NCBI GenBank assembly: GCA_015522645.1
Contig: WALV01000024.1
Span: 1 to 56,171 of the forward strand
DNA from: Candidatus Tiamatella sp.
Lineage (GTDB): Archaea > Thermoproteota > Thermoprotei_A > Sulfolobales > Acidilobaceae
Direction: 5' to 3'
DNA: 56,171 bases
Each line of letters opens with the position of its first letter. The first letter of the stretch is position 1. Positions 43,962 to 53,674 of this stretch are shown piece after piece. Under the pieces are notes generated by a model. That model was not told where the DNA came from. It worked only from the letters and a program-made list of their open reading frames with translations, and ran no database searches. Made by a program: the position numbers and the translations under genes.

Positions 43962-46900
43962 TTGGGCGCATCAAGGTTCATCGCTAGAAAACCAGTGGTT
44001 ATAATTGCAATATGGTTTATTATAGCTGCAGCTTCTGCACCACTATTCATGAAGCTAGACAATGTTCTAGTTACACAGGAGCAAGGATTGCTACCTCCTA
44101 ATACTGAGAGCCAGCAAGCTGAGAAACTCCTTGAAAACATCACAGGAAGTTCAGGTGACAGTTATGCTTTACTCTTAGTGGACAACGTTAACGTATCGTC
44201 TCCCGATATAGCATTGAAAATAGGCACATGGTATATGAGCAAAGAAAGCGAGCTGTCCCAGTACTCGGAGAAAACCATGGGATACCCTGTTATAATCGCC
44301 GAAGTCTACAATGGTATTAGAAGCCAAACACTTCAAGGGCTCAATCAGTCCGTGTCCTCGGTCACGAAAAGCGTACACGCGGCAGAAATAGTCAATGAAA
44401 CCGTTCAGAGAGCCTGGTACTTGGATCATGCCTTATTGAATGAAACAAAGAACACTAGAGAGCAGTTGATACTAGCAGATAAAGCATATACTGGTATATA
44501 TAGTAACTTAACTGTTCTCAGGAAATCATATCTCAACCTTAACAATACAGTATACACTCTCTCGTATGCCTGGAACAATGTTCCAGACCTCTATAGTAAA
44601 GTTTGGTTTGATATAAGTAGAACACACTACTTCCTAATGACGAATACAACTGCTTATCAAACCGGGAGCCTGACACCTAGCGACATAGATTTAGTTACCA
44701 AGCTAACTAATACTACTGGTATAGGACCCGTCAAGCCTGAGGAAGTAGTCGCTTACTATAGACTAATAATGAATTTAACTAAAGGCAATCCCTCCCAAGC
44801 TGATTATAAAACTATATCAGAAGCTACCTTGATTACATGTCTCCATGAACTCCAGCAACAAACTGTCAACACGAATAATCAAATAGTAGCTGGTGCATTG
44901 GAAACATATAACAACATCTGGGAGAAATCGCTAGAAATAGCCAACCTAACTAATCTTCCATTGCTCTATAAAGTGGAAAGCCAGCTATATGTCTATGATA
45001 CAATAAAAAATATAGAACTCCAAGCGAAACCGTATGCTATTAAGGCTTTCTCAGAATTCATAGCTAAAAGTATGTCCGAAAAAACCGGGATCAACGCTAC
45101 GTTTCTAGTTAAATTCATAAAAGAGGCAAGTAATCTAAAATACCCACCAGACCCTTCACAGGCCAACCAGCTTATTACTAGCTTGCTTACATCTAACGCG
45201 GGAACCGGAGAACGAAAAGAATTCCTGTCACAAGCCTTAGAAATAGTCTCGCAGAGAAATCCAATGCCTACGGATGCACTTAAAATTGTAATCACGACAA
45301 CCGAAGAAGAGACCGGTAGCAAGGAGACAGCATCATATATAGGTATGATATTACAGCAATATGACCCTCAGGCTACCGGTGCAATTATAGCTGACAATGA
45401 AACGTTGGCGAAGGCTATCGCCGACTTATTTACAAATATGACACCAGCAAATCTGACATCGATATTGAATTCAAGTATAATACATACAATCATCTATTCA
45501 TTCGCACAAGTATTAAACAACAAGAATGCTACGCAAAGCGATTTCTCGATTGCATTAAACCAAGCATACAATATGATTATTAAAGAGTTCATTAAAGAGG
45601 TGCTTAACAAGACTCCTGTGAACGCACGGCCTTTCATGGAGTACCTGTTCAAAGCGGCTGGTAACACTGGTATTTACAGGTTCGATATTAGGCAAATACT
45701 ATTGCCGATCCTTGTCCAACAAGCTGAAAACATAGCCGGTGGAACCAGAAGTATTAACATGCCGGTAAAGCTGATAAAAACTAATCTATGGGAAGCATTC
45801 AACATTGCATATTACCACAATGAGACCATGGAAGAAGCTGTGGGTAAGCTCAGCAGACAAGCGTTCTATAGCATGTATGGAAAACTCCTGGACTCCCTAA
45901 AGGGAACCGTGGTATCAAGAGATGCTGCTGCATTCTTAATATCATTCAAACCATACGCTGAACCAAGCGAGGAGGACCCCACATACTACTATCAAGCACA
46001 GAACTTTACCAGAATAGTGAACGAAACCCTTGGAAAGTATGTTGAAAACTATAAGCTCTACCTGACTGGATCCGGAATAATAGAATATGAGACACACCAG
46101 CTATCAGGCGAGGATATGAAGCGTGTTGACACTCTGAGCAATACCATGGTTATCATATTCTTATTCCTAGTATTGGAAAGTATTGCGGCAGTAATCATAC
46201 CATTCATGGGAATTTTCGTGGCTATCCTAATAGCGGGCGCTTTAGCATATCTTATAGTAACAGGAGGAATAGTAGACCTATCCTCATGGGCTAGAGTTGT
46301 AATGATAACCACTAGTCTAGGACTAGGTGCTGATTATGCAGGATTCATATCCTATAGGTTTAGAGAGGAGTTCCATAATACTAGGGACTCTAAACTAGCA
46401 GCGGAAAGAGCATTATCTAGAACCTATGCGGCTATCATAACTAGCGCGACAACAGCTATCATTGGCTTCGGCAGCCTAGCGTTAGCCCATGACTTCCCAT
46501 TCCTCCTAAGCTTCGGAGTCTCTATACCCTTAGCAATTTTCATAACAATGCTAGCAGGAGTTACACTCATTCCGGCTTTACTATCCCTACTAGGAGGCCA
46601 TAGTAGGTTCTGGTGGCCTAAGACACCGGAGAAACTGTCAATTAGAGGCAGAAGCTGGTTGGGAAGTAAAATAGTCAAATACGCGAAAATAGTAATAATA
46701 GTGTGGATTCTTGTATCAATTCCTTCGGCATATGCATATGCAACATTCAAAGGAAGCCACAACATGCAGGTGTTCCTACCGGAAGACAGTAGCGCTGTGA
46801 AAAGCTTCAATGTTGTATCCAAGAAATTCGGTGCGGGAATAATATATCAGACATACGTCGTCGTCGAGTTAAATAAACCGTGGAACTCCACTGACTCGCT

Positions 46901-47726
46901 CAACGCTCTAAAGAGTATCGATGAAGCACTGAAATCGAAAGACTATATAGTAGGTATATCAGGACCGCTTGAGTATACTAATTCGACGATGATGCCGGGT
47001 TCGAGCAAGGCGAACCCGTACGTTAGTAAAGACGGGAGAACAGTGTATATCTCGGTTTTCATAAGGGATAATCCCCTAGGCAATAAAGGAATAAGTGAAG
47101 TTAAAGAGCTTAGAGAAACGCTTCATAGCACAGAATTTGGTGCCAGTATAAAGAGGATACTTGTAGGGGGGTTTGCAGCATCTATGCTTGAAATGGAGAG
47201 CCTGCTAAACGACAGGTTCTATCATAGAGTCCTGCCTGTCGCAGTTACGCTAATGATCATAGCTTTCGCGGTTGCATTCAATAGTATAGTAGCGGCATTA
47301 GCGGCGATAACGGTTATTATAACATCAGCAATGATAGCTATAGCGGGTGCTGAGATAATATTCCAGGACTGGCTTGGTAAACCTGTCCTGTGGTTCCTGC
47401 CCATAATGGTGTTAACAGCGATCCTTGGAGTAGGTATGGACTATAACAGCTTCTCTCTAAGCAGAGCTAGAGAGGAATGCTTGAAAGACTGTAGTGATAA
47501 TAGTATAGTGCTGGCAACAGCTAGAGTAGGGCTGTTAGTGTTCGGTTTATCACTAATAATGGGTAGCGCGTATCTATCAATGATGTCATCACATACATGG
47601 GGTATGAGAGAGCTAGGATTCACGTTAGGTACCGGAGTTCTACTAGCAGGAGCTATGGCAAGCTATCTGGTTAACCCTTCGATCATAGCTGTTCTCAAGG
47701 CTAAAATGTGGAGGAGAATAAGGTGA
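43962..47726 (+). CDS. MMPL/RND-family exporter with very large first ectodomain
   Basis: 1254-residue membrane transporter of the MMPL type (RND superfamily), proton-driven export of hydrophobic compounds. It has two halves: TM1 at about 8-27, a roughly 690-residue extracytoplasmic region (about 30-720) rich in NxS/T sites and helices, then TMs 2-6; a second half opens near 900 with a much smaller ectodomain (about 930-1087) and five more TMs. The proton-relay Asp-Tyr pairs are in GLGADYAGFISYRFREE and GVGMDYNSFSLSRAREE. The TTG start has AGGTGA 7 bases upstream. The PadR gene follows after 6 bases. Confidence 0.92.
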   Translation: MGASRFIARKPVVIIAIWFIIAAASAPLFMKLDNVLVTQEQGLLPPNTESQQAEKLLENITGSSGDSYALLLVDNVNVSSPDIALKIGTWYMSKESELSQYSEKTMGYPVIIAEVYNGIRSQTLQGLNQSVSSVTKSVHAAEIVNETVQRAWYLDHALLNETKNTREQLILADKAYTGIYSNLTVLRKSYLNLNNTVYTLSYAWNNVPDLYSKVWFDISRTHYFLMTNTTAYQTGSLTPSDIDLVTKLTNTTGIGPVKPEEVVAYYRLIMNLTKGNPSQADYKTISEATLITCLHELQQQTVNTNNQIVAGALETYNNIWEKSLEIANLTNLPLLYKVESQLYVYDTIKNIELQAKPYAIKAFSEFIAKSMSEKTGINATFLVKFIKEASNLKYPPDPSQANQLITSLLTSNAGTGERKEFLSQALEIVSQRNPMPTDALKIVITTTEEETGSKETASYIGMILQQYDPQATGAIIADNETLAKAIADLFTNMTPANLTSILNSSIIHTIIYSFAQVLNNKNATQSDFSIALNQAYNMIIKEFIKEVLNKTPVNARPFMEYLFKAAGNTGIYRFDIRQILLPILVQQAENIAGGTRSINMPVKLIKTNLWEAFNIAYYHNETMEEAVGKLSRQAFYSMYGKLLDSLKGTVVSRDAAAFLISFKPYAEPSEEDPTYYYQAQNFTRIVNETLGKYVENYKLYLTGSGIIEYETHQLSGEDMKRVDTLSNTMVIIFLFLVLESIAAVIIPFMGIFVAILIAGALAYLIVTGGIVDLSSWARVVMITTSLGLGADYAGFISYRFREEFHNTRDSKLAAERALSRTYAAIITSATTAIIGFGSLALAHDFPFLLSFGVSIPLAIFITMLAGVTLIPALLSLLGGHSRFWWPKTPEKLSIRGRSWLGSKIVKYAKIVIIVWILVSIPSAYAYATFKGSHNMQVFLPEDSSAVKSFNVVSKKFGAGIIYQTYVVVELNKPWNSTDSLNALKSIDEALKSKDYIVGISGPLEYTNSTMMPGSSKANPYVSKDGRTVYISVFIRDNPLGNKGISEVKELRETLHSTEFGASIKRILVGGFAASMLEMESLLNDRFYHRVLPVAVTLMIIAFAVAFNSIVAALAAITVIITSAMIAIAGAEIIFQDWLGKPVLWFLPIMVLTAILGVGMDYNSFSLSRAREECLKDCSDNSIVLATARVGLLVFGLSLIMGSAYLSMMSSHTWGMRELGFTLGTGVLLAGAMASYLVNPSIIAVLKAKMWRRIR

Positions 47727-47732
47727 ATAGAA

Positions 47733-48245
47733 ATGGTCTCCACACCGCGAATATCTAACCCTTTTTATTTAAGGACAAGGTTCACTGTACTACTTCTCCT
47801 AGCTAGTGGAGAAATGCATGGTTATCAGATTATCAAGTTCCTCAAGACTATAAAACTAGGCGAACGGAATCCTGGTCCATCCACTATATATCCTATACTG
47901 CATAGACTGGAGAAAGAAGGTCTCATAGAATCGGTATATGAGAAAGGAGAGAAAAGGAAGGCTTATAGAATAACCGATAAAGGAATGGCGTTTTTGAAGT
48001 CGAGAATCAGGATTGCAAGAGAATTCATGTCTTATTTCCAGGGAATCCTGGATTTAGTCGAGGCTAAAATCGATAGTTATGAACCTAAGAAAGCGGATTA
48101 TGTAAGAATCCTTAGAGAAGCCTATGATTCCATGTATAAACTATGTGAGAGGATCAAGGGAGCCCTAGAGGAAATAAATAGAGAAATCTCTAAGGAGAAA
48201 ACCTGGAGGAACCCTGGTAAATATATTAATGTCTCCTCTTCATAG
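47733..48245 (+). CDS. PadR-family transcriptional regulator
   Basis: 170 residues. The N-terminal winged helix is the PadR type: FTVLLLLASGEMHGYQIIKF, then GPSTIYPILHRLEKEGLIES, then EKRKAYRITDKGMAFL. The C-terminal part (LDLVEAKIDSYEPKKADYVR) is a helical dimerisation region. PadR proteins usually repress neighbouring drug-exporter genes and release DNA on binding a ligand. It lies 6 bases after the MMPL gene and the pair has a palindrome at 43908, so autoregulation is likely. Its 3' end overlaps the convergent methyltransferase by 20 bases. Confidence 0.92.
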   Translation: MVSTPRISNPFYLRTRFTVLLLLASGEMHGYQIIKFLKTIKLGERNPGPSTIYPILHRLEKEGLIESVYEKGEKRKAYRITDKGMAFLKSRIRIAREFMSYFQGILDLVEAKIDSYEPKKADYVRILREAYDSMYKLCERIKGALEEINREISKEKTWRNPGKYINVSSS

Positions 48246-49143
48246 TGCTATACCTATACTTTTTCTCTTCGCCCTCATAAACTGGTTTCCTCATCACATA
48301 TAATTTTTCATGCTTAATCATTAGAAAGTCCCGGTTATACCTTTCCCAATATACCTGTGTATCCTTTATCTTATGCTGTATCTTAACTACTTCTTCCATG
48401 AGGATAAATCCTGGTTCTAAGATTCTTTTCAAGGCGTAAATAGAGACAGGTACATAGTGCCGTTTCCTCCTCGAGTCTCCTAAAAGTACTGCGAAAACAC
48501 CGCCGGGGAAAAGTACTCTGTAAACTTCCTTGGAGATCAGGCCTAATGCTTCTAGATACTTTCTCAGGCTTTTCTCGTTAGAGAGATCTCCAGTAATATT
48601 GGTTGAGTATTTGAGCGACCTCCAGTAAGGAGGATGCGTAGCTACCAGTTTGACCGAGTCATCTTTTACCTCATCTAAGTTTCTAGCATCACCCGAATAG
48701 AGCTCCACAGACTCGAGTGGTTTCATAGGGTCCAGTGGGTCAAGTCTTTTTGAGAGGGCGTATAGCCTGTGCCATGCGAGAATTAGTGACTGATCGTTTA
48801 TGTCTACTCCTATACATTTCCGCTTGAGTAGCAATGCCTCTATGCAAGTTGTTCCAGACCCAACCATTGGATCGAGTATTACATCCCCTGGAAGTGTATA
48901 GGACTCGATTAGAATTCTCGGCAGCTGCGGTGGCCAGTTCCCCCTATAATCACTTCTGTGAGAAGCCCACCTGCCTCTTTTAGGGAAACTCCAAACAGTC
49001 CCATATATTATACCTTGCTCCTCTTTCCTGGGTTTCAGTCTCGAGACTTTAATTGGTTTTAGCGGGATTTCCCTGCCTCCTATAACTACCCTATCATTCT
49101 TTTCTACAAACTCTAGATACCTAGACAAGCCAACCTTTTCCAA
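48226..49143 (-). CDS. Orphan DNA methyltransferase, N4/N6 amino type
   Basis: 305 residues. The SAM-binding motif is VILDPMVGSGTTCIEALLLK, and the catalytic motif is ATHPPYWRSLKYS, where N4-cytosine or N6-adenine methylases have (S/D/N)PP(Y/F); Ser/Asp is replaced by His. PPYW with Trp resembles the TSPPYW of N4-cytosine enzymes. The order of motifs, FxGxG first near residue 93 and then catalytic near 168, matters for class but cannot settle specificity. The TTG start at 49143 has GGGAGGT 5 bases upstream. No restriction gene is nearby. A tRNA target is also possible. Confidence 0.75.
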   Translation of the reverse strand: MEKVGLSRYLEFVEKNDRVVIGGREIPLKPIKVSRLKPRKEEQGIIYGTVWSFPKRGRWASHRSDYRGNWPPQLPRILIESYTLPGDVILDPMVGSGTTCIEALLLKRKCIGVDINDQSLILAWHRLYALSKRLDPLDPMKPLESVELYSGDARNLDEVKDDSVKLVATHPPYWRSLKYSTNITGDLSNEKSLRKYLEALGLISKEVYRVLFPGGVFAVLLGDSRRKRHYVPVSIYALKRILEPGFILMEEVVKIQHKIKDTQVYWERYNRDFLMIKHEKLYVMRKPVYEGEEKKYRYSTMKRRH

Positions 49144-49228
49144 GCAAACCTCCCTTAAACCTCTCGTTATATTATTTAGTATATAATAGATTCAACCTAA
49201 AAGAACTAGTATTGACGGTGAGATACGT

Positions 49229-49864
49229 GTGGCTGAAAAATGCTTTGATGAAAAAGTGGCTGAAACTCATTACGGAAACGTTTATACTAAACTATTTGAA
49301 GGAACCAAATACAATGTTCCAATCGTCCTGTTACACGGTTATAGCTTCACTAGTGACATTTGGAGCGAGATAGGGCTGCTGGAGTCTCTATGTAGACATG
49401 GAATCCCCTTCATAGCACCAGATATGCCTTACGGTATGAAAGTTACCCGATCGTTTAAGTCTAGGGATCCTTTGAAGAATGTATCTATTATAGAAGATAT
49501 CATAGGTTTAGCCAACTACGATAAAAGCTACTTGGTAGGAGCGAGCCTTGGAGGTTATATATCACTGAGATACGCTGTTGGAAAGAATAGTGTCACGGGG
49601 ATGACGCTAATTGCACCTGTTAACTCTCTCGAGGATGAAATCATAAGCTATCTCAAACGTAATCCTATACCCATCCTATTAATCTACGGTGACAACGATA
49701 ATATTGTAGATTTCTCTGAGATGAAGGAATTCTCTGTTGAGACAAGGGAAACTAAACTAGTCGTATACAAAGATGCCCCTCATCCAGCATACTTGAAATA
49801 TCCAGAGCGATTCTGTAAGGATGTAATAACACACTATAAAGATGTAATAGATCATTCATTATAA
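49229..49864 (+). CDS. Alpha/beta hydrolase
   Basis: 211-residue serine hydrolase. The nucleophile elbow is YLVGASLGGYISLRY (GxSxG), the acid lies in LLIYGDNDNIVDF, and the catalytic His in DAPHPAYLKYP; the oxyanion region is VLLHGYSFTSDIW. The substrate is unknown; the small size and lack of a lid suggest an esterase or thioesterase. The GTG start at 49229 has GGTGAG 6 bases upstream. It is followed 29 bases later by sufS and may share its transcript. Confidence 0.85.
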   Translation: MAEKCFDEKVAETHYGNVYTKLFEGTKYNVPIVLLHGYSFTSDIWSEIGLLESLCRHGIPFIAPDMPYGMKVTRSFKSRDPLKNVSIIEDIIGLANYDKSYLVGASLGGYISLRYAVGKNSVTGMTLIAPVNSLEDEIISYLKRNPIPILLIYGDNDNIVDFSEMKEFSVETRETKLVVYKDAPHPAYLKYPERFCKDVITHYKDVIDHSL

Positions 49865-49893
49865 GAGAAAATTGGTATTTACGGGTGTGATCA

Positions 49894-51117
49894 GTGTTGT
49901 TTGACCCCGATATAGTAAGGCGAAACTTCCCCGAGATCGCGGATGGATTGGTATATCTTGATAATGCTGCCAGCACTCTTAAACCCATCAGTGTTGTCGA
50001 GGAAATGAAGTCCTTTTCTCTCCATGAATACGCTAATGTACACAGGGGAACATATAAACTCAGTATAGAAGCCTCAGCTAAATATGATAAAGCGAGAGAA
50101 AAAGTTGCACGCTTCATAAATTCAGAGCCTAATGAAGTGGTGTTTACCTATAATTCAACTGACAGCTTAAGGAGAGTAGCACTTATTCTACTAGGTAACA
50201 GAGTCGTTTCTAAGGGGGATGAGATCCTAGTGACAGAAGCAGAGCATCATAGTAATATTCTACCCTGGAGAGGTTTAGCCCGTTTATCGGGTGCATCTCT
50301 ACGAATATTACCTGTAGATAGTGAGGGTGTTCCACGTTGGGATATGATAGACGACTATCTTACAGAAAAGACGAAGGTATTTGCGTTTGGTCACGTGTCA
50401 AATGTGACTGGAAGCATAGCTCCCGTGAACAATGTTGCTAGAAAAGCTAAGGAGAGAGGTGTAATTGTGGTTCTTGATTCCGCTCAAGGAGCTCCGCATC
50501 TCAGTATAAATGTGAAGGATATGAATGTAGATTTCCTAGCTTTCAGCGGACATAAAATGCTAGGTCCAACTGGAATAGGTGTTTTATGGGTGAATAGAGA
50601 GTTATCTGAAAAGCTAGAACCCGTTTTCGGCGGCGGTGGAAGCATTATAGACGTATACAGAGATAAGAATGATATATCTGTAGAATGGGAGGAATCCCCC
50701 TTAAAATGGGAGCCTGGTACTCCACCTATTATTGAGGCTATCGGGTTAAGTAAGGCAGTAGAGTACCTGGAAAATATAGGTATGCATGAAATAACTAGGT
50801 ATGAGGAGGAGTTAACAAAGCTTCTATTTGACCTACTTGAAGATTCCATTAGAAATAAGATACGGGTACTAGGGCCTCTTGACCCTAAAAGGAGGCTAGG
50901 AATAGTAAGCTTTACCGTAGACGGGTATTCTGTTAACTCAGTAGCACTCTACTTATCTAGGAAGGGAATCGCGGTTAGGACTGGGAAACACTGTGCTCAT
51001 CCATTACACTATGCATTGAAAGCTGACAAAGGAAGCGTTAGAGCTAGCTTATACCTGTATAATACGCGAGATGAGGTTGAAAGGTTTATAGAGGCCCTTA
51101 GATCGCTTGTAACTTGA
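49894..51117 (+). CDS. sufS: Cysteine desulfurase SufS
   Basis: PLP-dependent class V enzyme that removes sulfur from cysteine for Fe-S clusters. Visible landmarks: LVYLDNAASTLKP, EAEHHSNILPW (His stacking on PLP), VLDSAQGAPHLSINV, PLP-binding Lys221 in FSGHKMLGPTGIGVLW, and catalytic Cys367 in RTGKHCAHPLHYAL, the short SufS loop rather than the IscS one. The 407-residue length is standard. It is well away from sufCBD (11303). It ends one base before the converging amidotransferase gene. Confidence 0.95.
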   Translation: MLFDPDIVRRNFPEIADGLVYLDNAASTLKPISVVEEMKSFSLHEYANVHRGTYKLSIEASAKYDKAREKVARFINSEPNEVVFTYNSTDSLRRVALILLGNRVVSKGDEILVTEAEHHSNILPWRGLARLSGASLRILPVDSEGVPRWDMIDDYLTEKTKVFAFGHVSNVTGSIAPVNNVARKAKERGVIVVLDSAQGAPHLSINVKDMNVDFLAFSGHKMLGPTGIGVLWVNRELSEKLEPVFGGGGSIIDVYRDKNDISVEWEESPLKWEPGTPPIIEAIGLSKAVEYLENIGMHEITRYEEELTKLLFDLLEDSIRNKIRVLGPLDPKRRLGIVSFTVDGYSVNSVALYLSRKGIAVRTGKHCAHPLHYALKADKGSVRASLYLYNTRDEVERFIEALRSLVT

Positions 51118-51942
51118 TCAAGGTATCCTTGTAACTTTGAATCTACCATTTCTAAAAGCTACATGGAATCCGTCTCCTTTAGGGTAAAGATCTTGGACAG
51201 TCCAACCGTAGGACTCGAGTTTATCTGCAATAGTACTTGATACTACTGCCTGTAAATCTTGTTTTAAAGCATAACCCATTCTATAGTAATTCAGGACCTT
51301 TGTATCATCCCTTTTATCGTCAGCGATGAAGGTATAGACATATAAATCTGATTTGTATTCATCGTTTATCTCATTTAATACTAGTACTGAGATGTTTAAA
51401 GCGGTTTTAGTATAGTTTTCCAAGTCTCTAATAGCCTTCACAGCATCATCATTGTTTCGAGCTAGATATAAGGCTATAAGATAGCTATCCGGGTAAAGTT
51501 TCGCATACCCAGGCACTCCTCCCAAGTCTTCGTTTAATTTATCACCGTATAAGGAACCATTATGTGCTACAATAATTATACTGCCATCTTTTCCTACGGA
51601 GATAAACGGGTGGACTGCTAGGAGTCCTTTAGGCATTGATTTACTAGCGAATCTTGAGTGCATGAAACCGAAAGAGTATTCTGAGTCCATTATTAGTTTG
51701 GTTAATCCTGTGAGACGGGTGTATTCGATTGTGTTGTAGATAGGGTTGAGTGTTTTTGAATATATGAAACTTCCCTTATCCCTGTGAATGTAGAGTGCAT
51801 AACCCCATCCATCACTATGACTAGTGCTACCATAGAGTTCTTCTAGATACATATCCATTCTACTCGAATCAATCAACGCGTCAACTAGTTCCGGCATAGA
51901 TTGTGGCTTTTCCCTTGCCCAGAATGCAGCCATTCTACACAT
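51118..51942 (-). CDS. Class II glutamine amidotransferase-like protein (YafJ type)
   Basis: The frame is open to 52074, but the ATG at 51942 gives MCRMAAF, in which Cys2 becomes the N-terminal nucleophile that class II amidotransferases need; GGTGA lies 8 bases upstream. Further blocks: SDGWGYALY, GFMHSRFAS, VAHNGSLYG and the glutamine-binding HPFISVG. No acceptor domain is attached. The real ammonia acceptor is unknown; relatives include EgtC and YafJ. Confidence 0.85.
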   Translation of the reverse strand: MCRMAAFWAREKPQSMPELVDALIDSSRMDMYLEELYGSTSHSDGWGYALYIHRDKGSFIYSKTLNPIYNTIEYTRLTGLTKLIMDSEYSFGFMHSRFASKSMPKGLLAVHPFISVGKDGSIIIVAHNGSLYGDKLNEDLGGVPGYAKLYPDSYLIALYLARNNDDAVKAIRDLENYTKTALNISVLVLNEINDEYKSDLYVYTFIADDKRDDTKVLNYYRMGYALKQDLQAVVSSTIADKLESYGWTVQDLYPKGDGFHVAFRNGRFKVTRIP

Positions 51943-52142
51943 GCTGCTATTCACCGTTTCCGCTGTGTTCTGTTTCTCTAGTTTGGAGATAGTTGTAATA
52001 AAATTATAAGATGCTACGTAATACGTTTTATACTTGGGTTTATAAAGTAAACGATAGGTATTATCATTGATCAAATGTAGTTTTCATAGCAGAATATCCT
52101 TGATCAGTGTAATACCAAGAAAAGAGATAAGATTGATGGGGT

Positions 52143-52454
52143 TTATTGCAAACCAAGCTTCTTTACTGCATAGTACACCGTTGAAACCGGGCGGCCTAGT
52201 TTTTTGCTGATAGCATAAAGACTTGTTCCACTCTTATACATGTTCTTAATCTTCTTCAACTCATCGTCAGTAAGGTAGCCTCTGTGATTATAATTCCTTC
52301 TCCTCCTCTTTATTTTACCCTGCTTCTCGAGCCTATTTATAGCCTTATAGACTACACTCATACTGTTGTGGCATTGCTTCACTATTTCCTTAATAGGCTT
52401 ACCTTCATTATAGAGCTTCTCTACTATCTCTACACACTCATCAACTAACGACAT
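52143..52454 (-). CDS. Small DNA-binding protein with two helix-turn-helix motifs
   Basis: 103 residues with two homeodomain/resolvase-like HTHs in tandem: the first in KPIKEIVKQCHNSMSVVYKA (about 19-38), the second in SLYAISKKLGRPVSTVYYAV (about 76-95), separated by a very basic segment KQGKIKRRRRNYNHRG. Both look like Hin/Trp-repressor type elements. AGGTG lies 6 bases before the ATG. It could be a local regulator or a remnant of a transposase; no transposase catalytic part is present. Confidence 0.75.
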   Translation of the reverse strand: MSLVDECVEIVEKLYNEGKPIKEIVKQCHNSMSVVYKAINRLEKQGKIKRRRRNYNHRGYLTDDELKKIKNMYKSGTSLYAISKKLGRPVSTVYYAVKKLGLQ

Positions 52455-52867
52455 GACCTACACCTTCCATAAATCATAGAAATGATAAATCAAGGTAATA
52501 TAGGTTTTCCATTACAATTACTCATGGAAAGGGAGCTCATGTTGCAGCTACTGTATATCCACTCTATTTTTCCAGTCAATGTAGGATACGATTTTTTAAT
52601 GAGCAGGTACGGATAATATAATCCGATTATGTAATAGTGAGATAGAACAGGTTATATTGAGTCCGCGTAACCTCCACTCCTACTAGTAGTTATTCCTTTT
52701 ATAAGTGCTTACTGAACAATGAATGTTACTAGGATATAAACGCATATTTGCTATATGCATGGTTGGGGCTACCGTAGGTGTATGTAATGTATAAATGAAC
52801 TGATAACTACTCTTTTTTAATTCCATGCATAGCATATTTTTAGATAGAACTAGCTGGGGTTAATCAT
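52455..52867. other. 413-base divergent gap, no gene seen
   Basis: Between two divergent genes. It has AT-rich promoter-like stretches. TGCTATATGCATGG (from 52749) and CCATGCATAGCA (from about 52823) form an imperfect inverted repeat with a 2-base bulge; it may be binding sites for the HTH protein or chance. No tRNA, C/D pair or ORF with a good start was found. Confidence 0.4.
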
Positions 52868-53674
52868 ATGAGTATGATTGAAAGACTGCGTCAGGACATT
52901 AGAATGAGGAATGATACAGACTATGTTATGCCTATATGGCTTCCTTTCATTTCTATAGTACTTCTTATAATTGGTGCAATGTTCTTCATAGTAGCTCTAG
53001 CAATGTCAGATGTCAACAATATCCCGTCCCTCCAGGGTTCCACCGTCACTATAACGAGAAACATGGGAATACCTGGTTTAAATCTTGAAGCTTCTGTTGG
53101 TGCAAGCGTTCTCGGCGCTGGGTCAGCGTTAATAGTTTTAGGAGGACTCATTCAATTATACGTAATCTATAAATGGATTGATAGGATGAATAAACACTTC
53201 AAACGCACTATTATATTCTACAAAGATCTCGCAGATTACTTCGATGAGAAAGGCCTAAACAGCCGGGCAGAATCGATGAGAACAATCATCAGGCAAATGG
53301 AAATCGAGCAAACGGAGCACGGGCCGTTTCTATGGGTTATACTAGTCCTAATAGTCAATATTCTCTTATATTATGTCTACCATTTTCTCACCAAAGACTT
53401 CTACATTCATAATAGGAGAGAGCTCTATCTCTGGGAGGAGGCCTCTAAGGCAATGGAGGAACTTGGGCACCCATTAATGTTCAGGTCTATGTACAGCATA
53501 CCAGATAGAAATACCGTTCTCTATTTCGTTCTCTCTCTGATTACAATGGGTGTATTCCAGTTATATTGGGTTTATGCACTAACAGTAGACCCGAATAATC
53601 ACTTCAGGGAACATATGAGGTTCGAAGATGAGCTTATCAGTAAAATAGAGAAGATTGAGGAGAATATGGCTTAA
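52868..53674 (+). CDS. Membrane protein, DUF4234-like C-terminus
   Basis: 268 residues with about four predicted transmembrane segments (21-45, 80-105, 153-171 and 216-236) and a cytoplasmic helical middle (HFKRTIIFYKDLADYFDEKG). The segment DRNTVLYFVLSLITMGVFQL followed by YWVYALTVDPNNHF resembles DUF4234, a small membrane domain without known role. A possible pseudo-repeat exists with the earlier FLWVILVLIVNILLYYVYHF. ATG start. Its 3' end overlaps the methyltransferase by 38 bases. Confidence 0.65.
   Translation: MSMIERLRQDIRMRNDTDYVMPIWLPFISIVLLIIGAMFFIVALAMSDVNNIPSLQGSTVTITRNMGIPGLNLEASVGASVLGAGSALIVLGGLIQLYVIYKWIDRMNKHFKRTIIFYKDLADYFDEKGLNSRAESMRTIIRQMEIEQTEHGPFLWVILVLIVNILLYYVYHFLTKDFYIHNRRELYLWEEASKAMEELGHPLMFRSMYSIPDRNTVLYFVLSLITMGVFQLYWVYALTVDPNNHFREHMRFEDELISKIEKIEENMA

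Noticed and set aside
52143-52454. Insertion sequence remnant
   Set aside because: HTHs resemble those of resolvases, but no catalytic domain, terminal repeats or target duplication were found.
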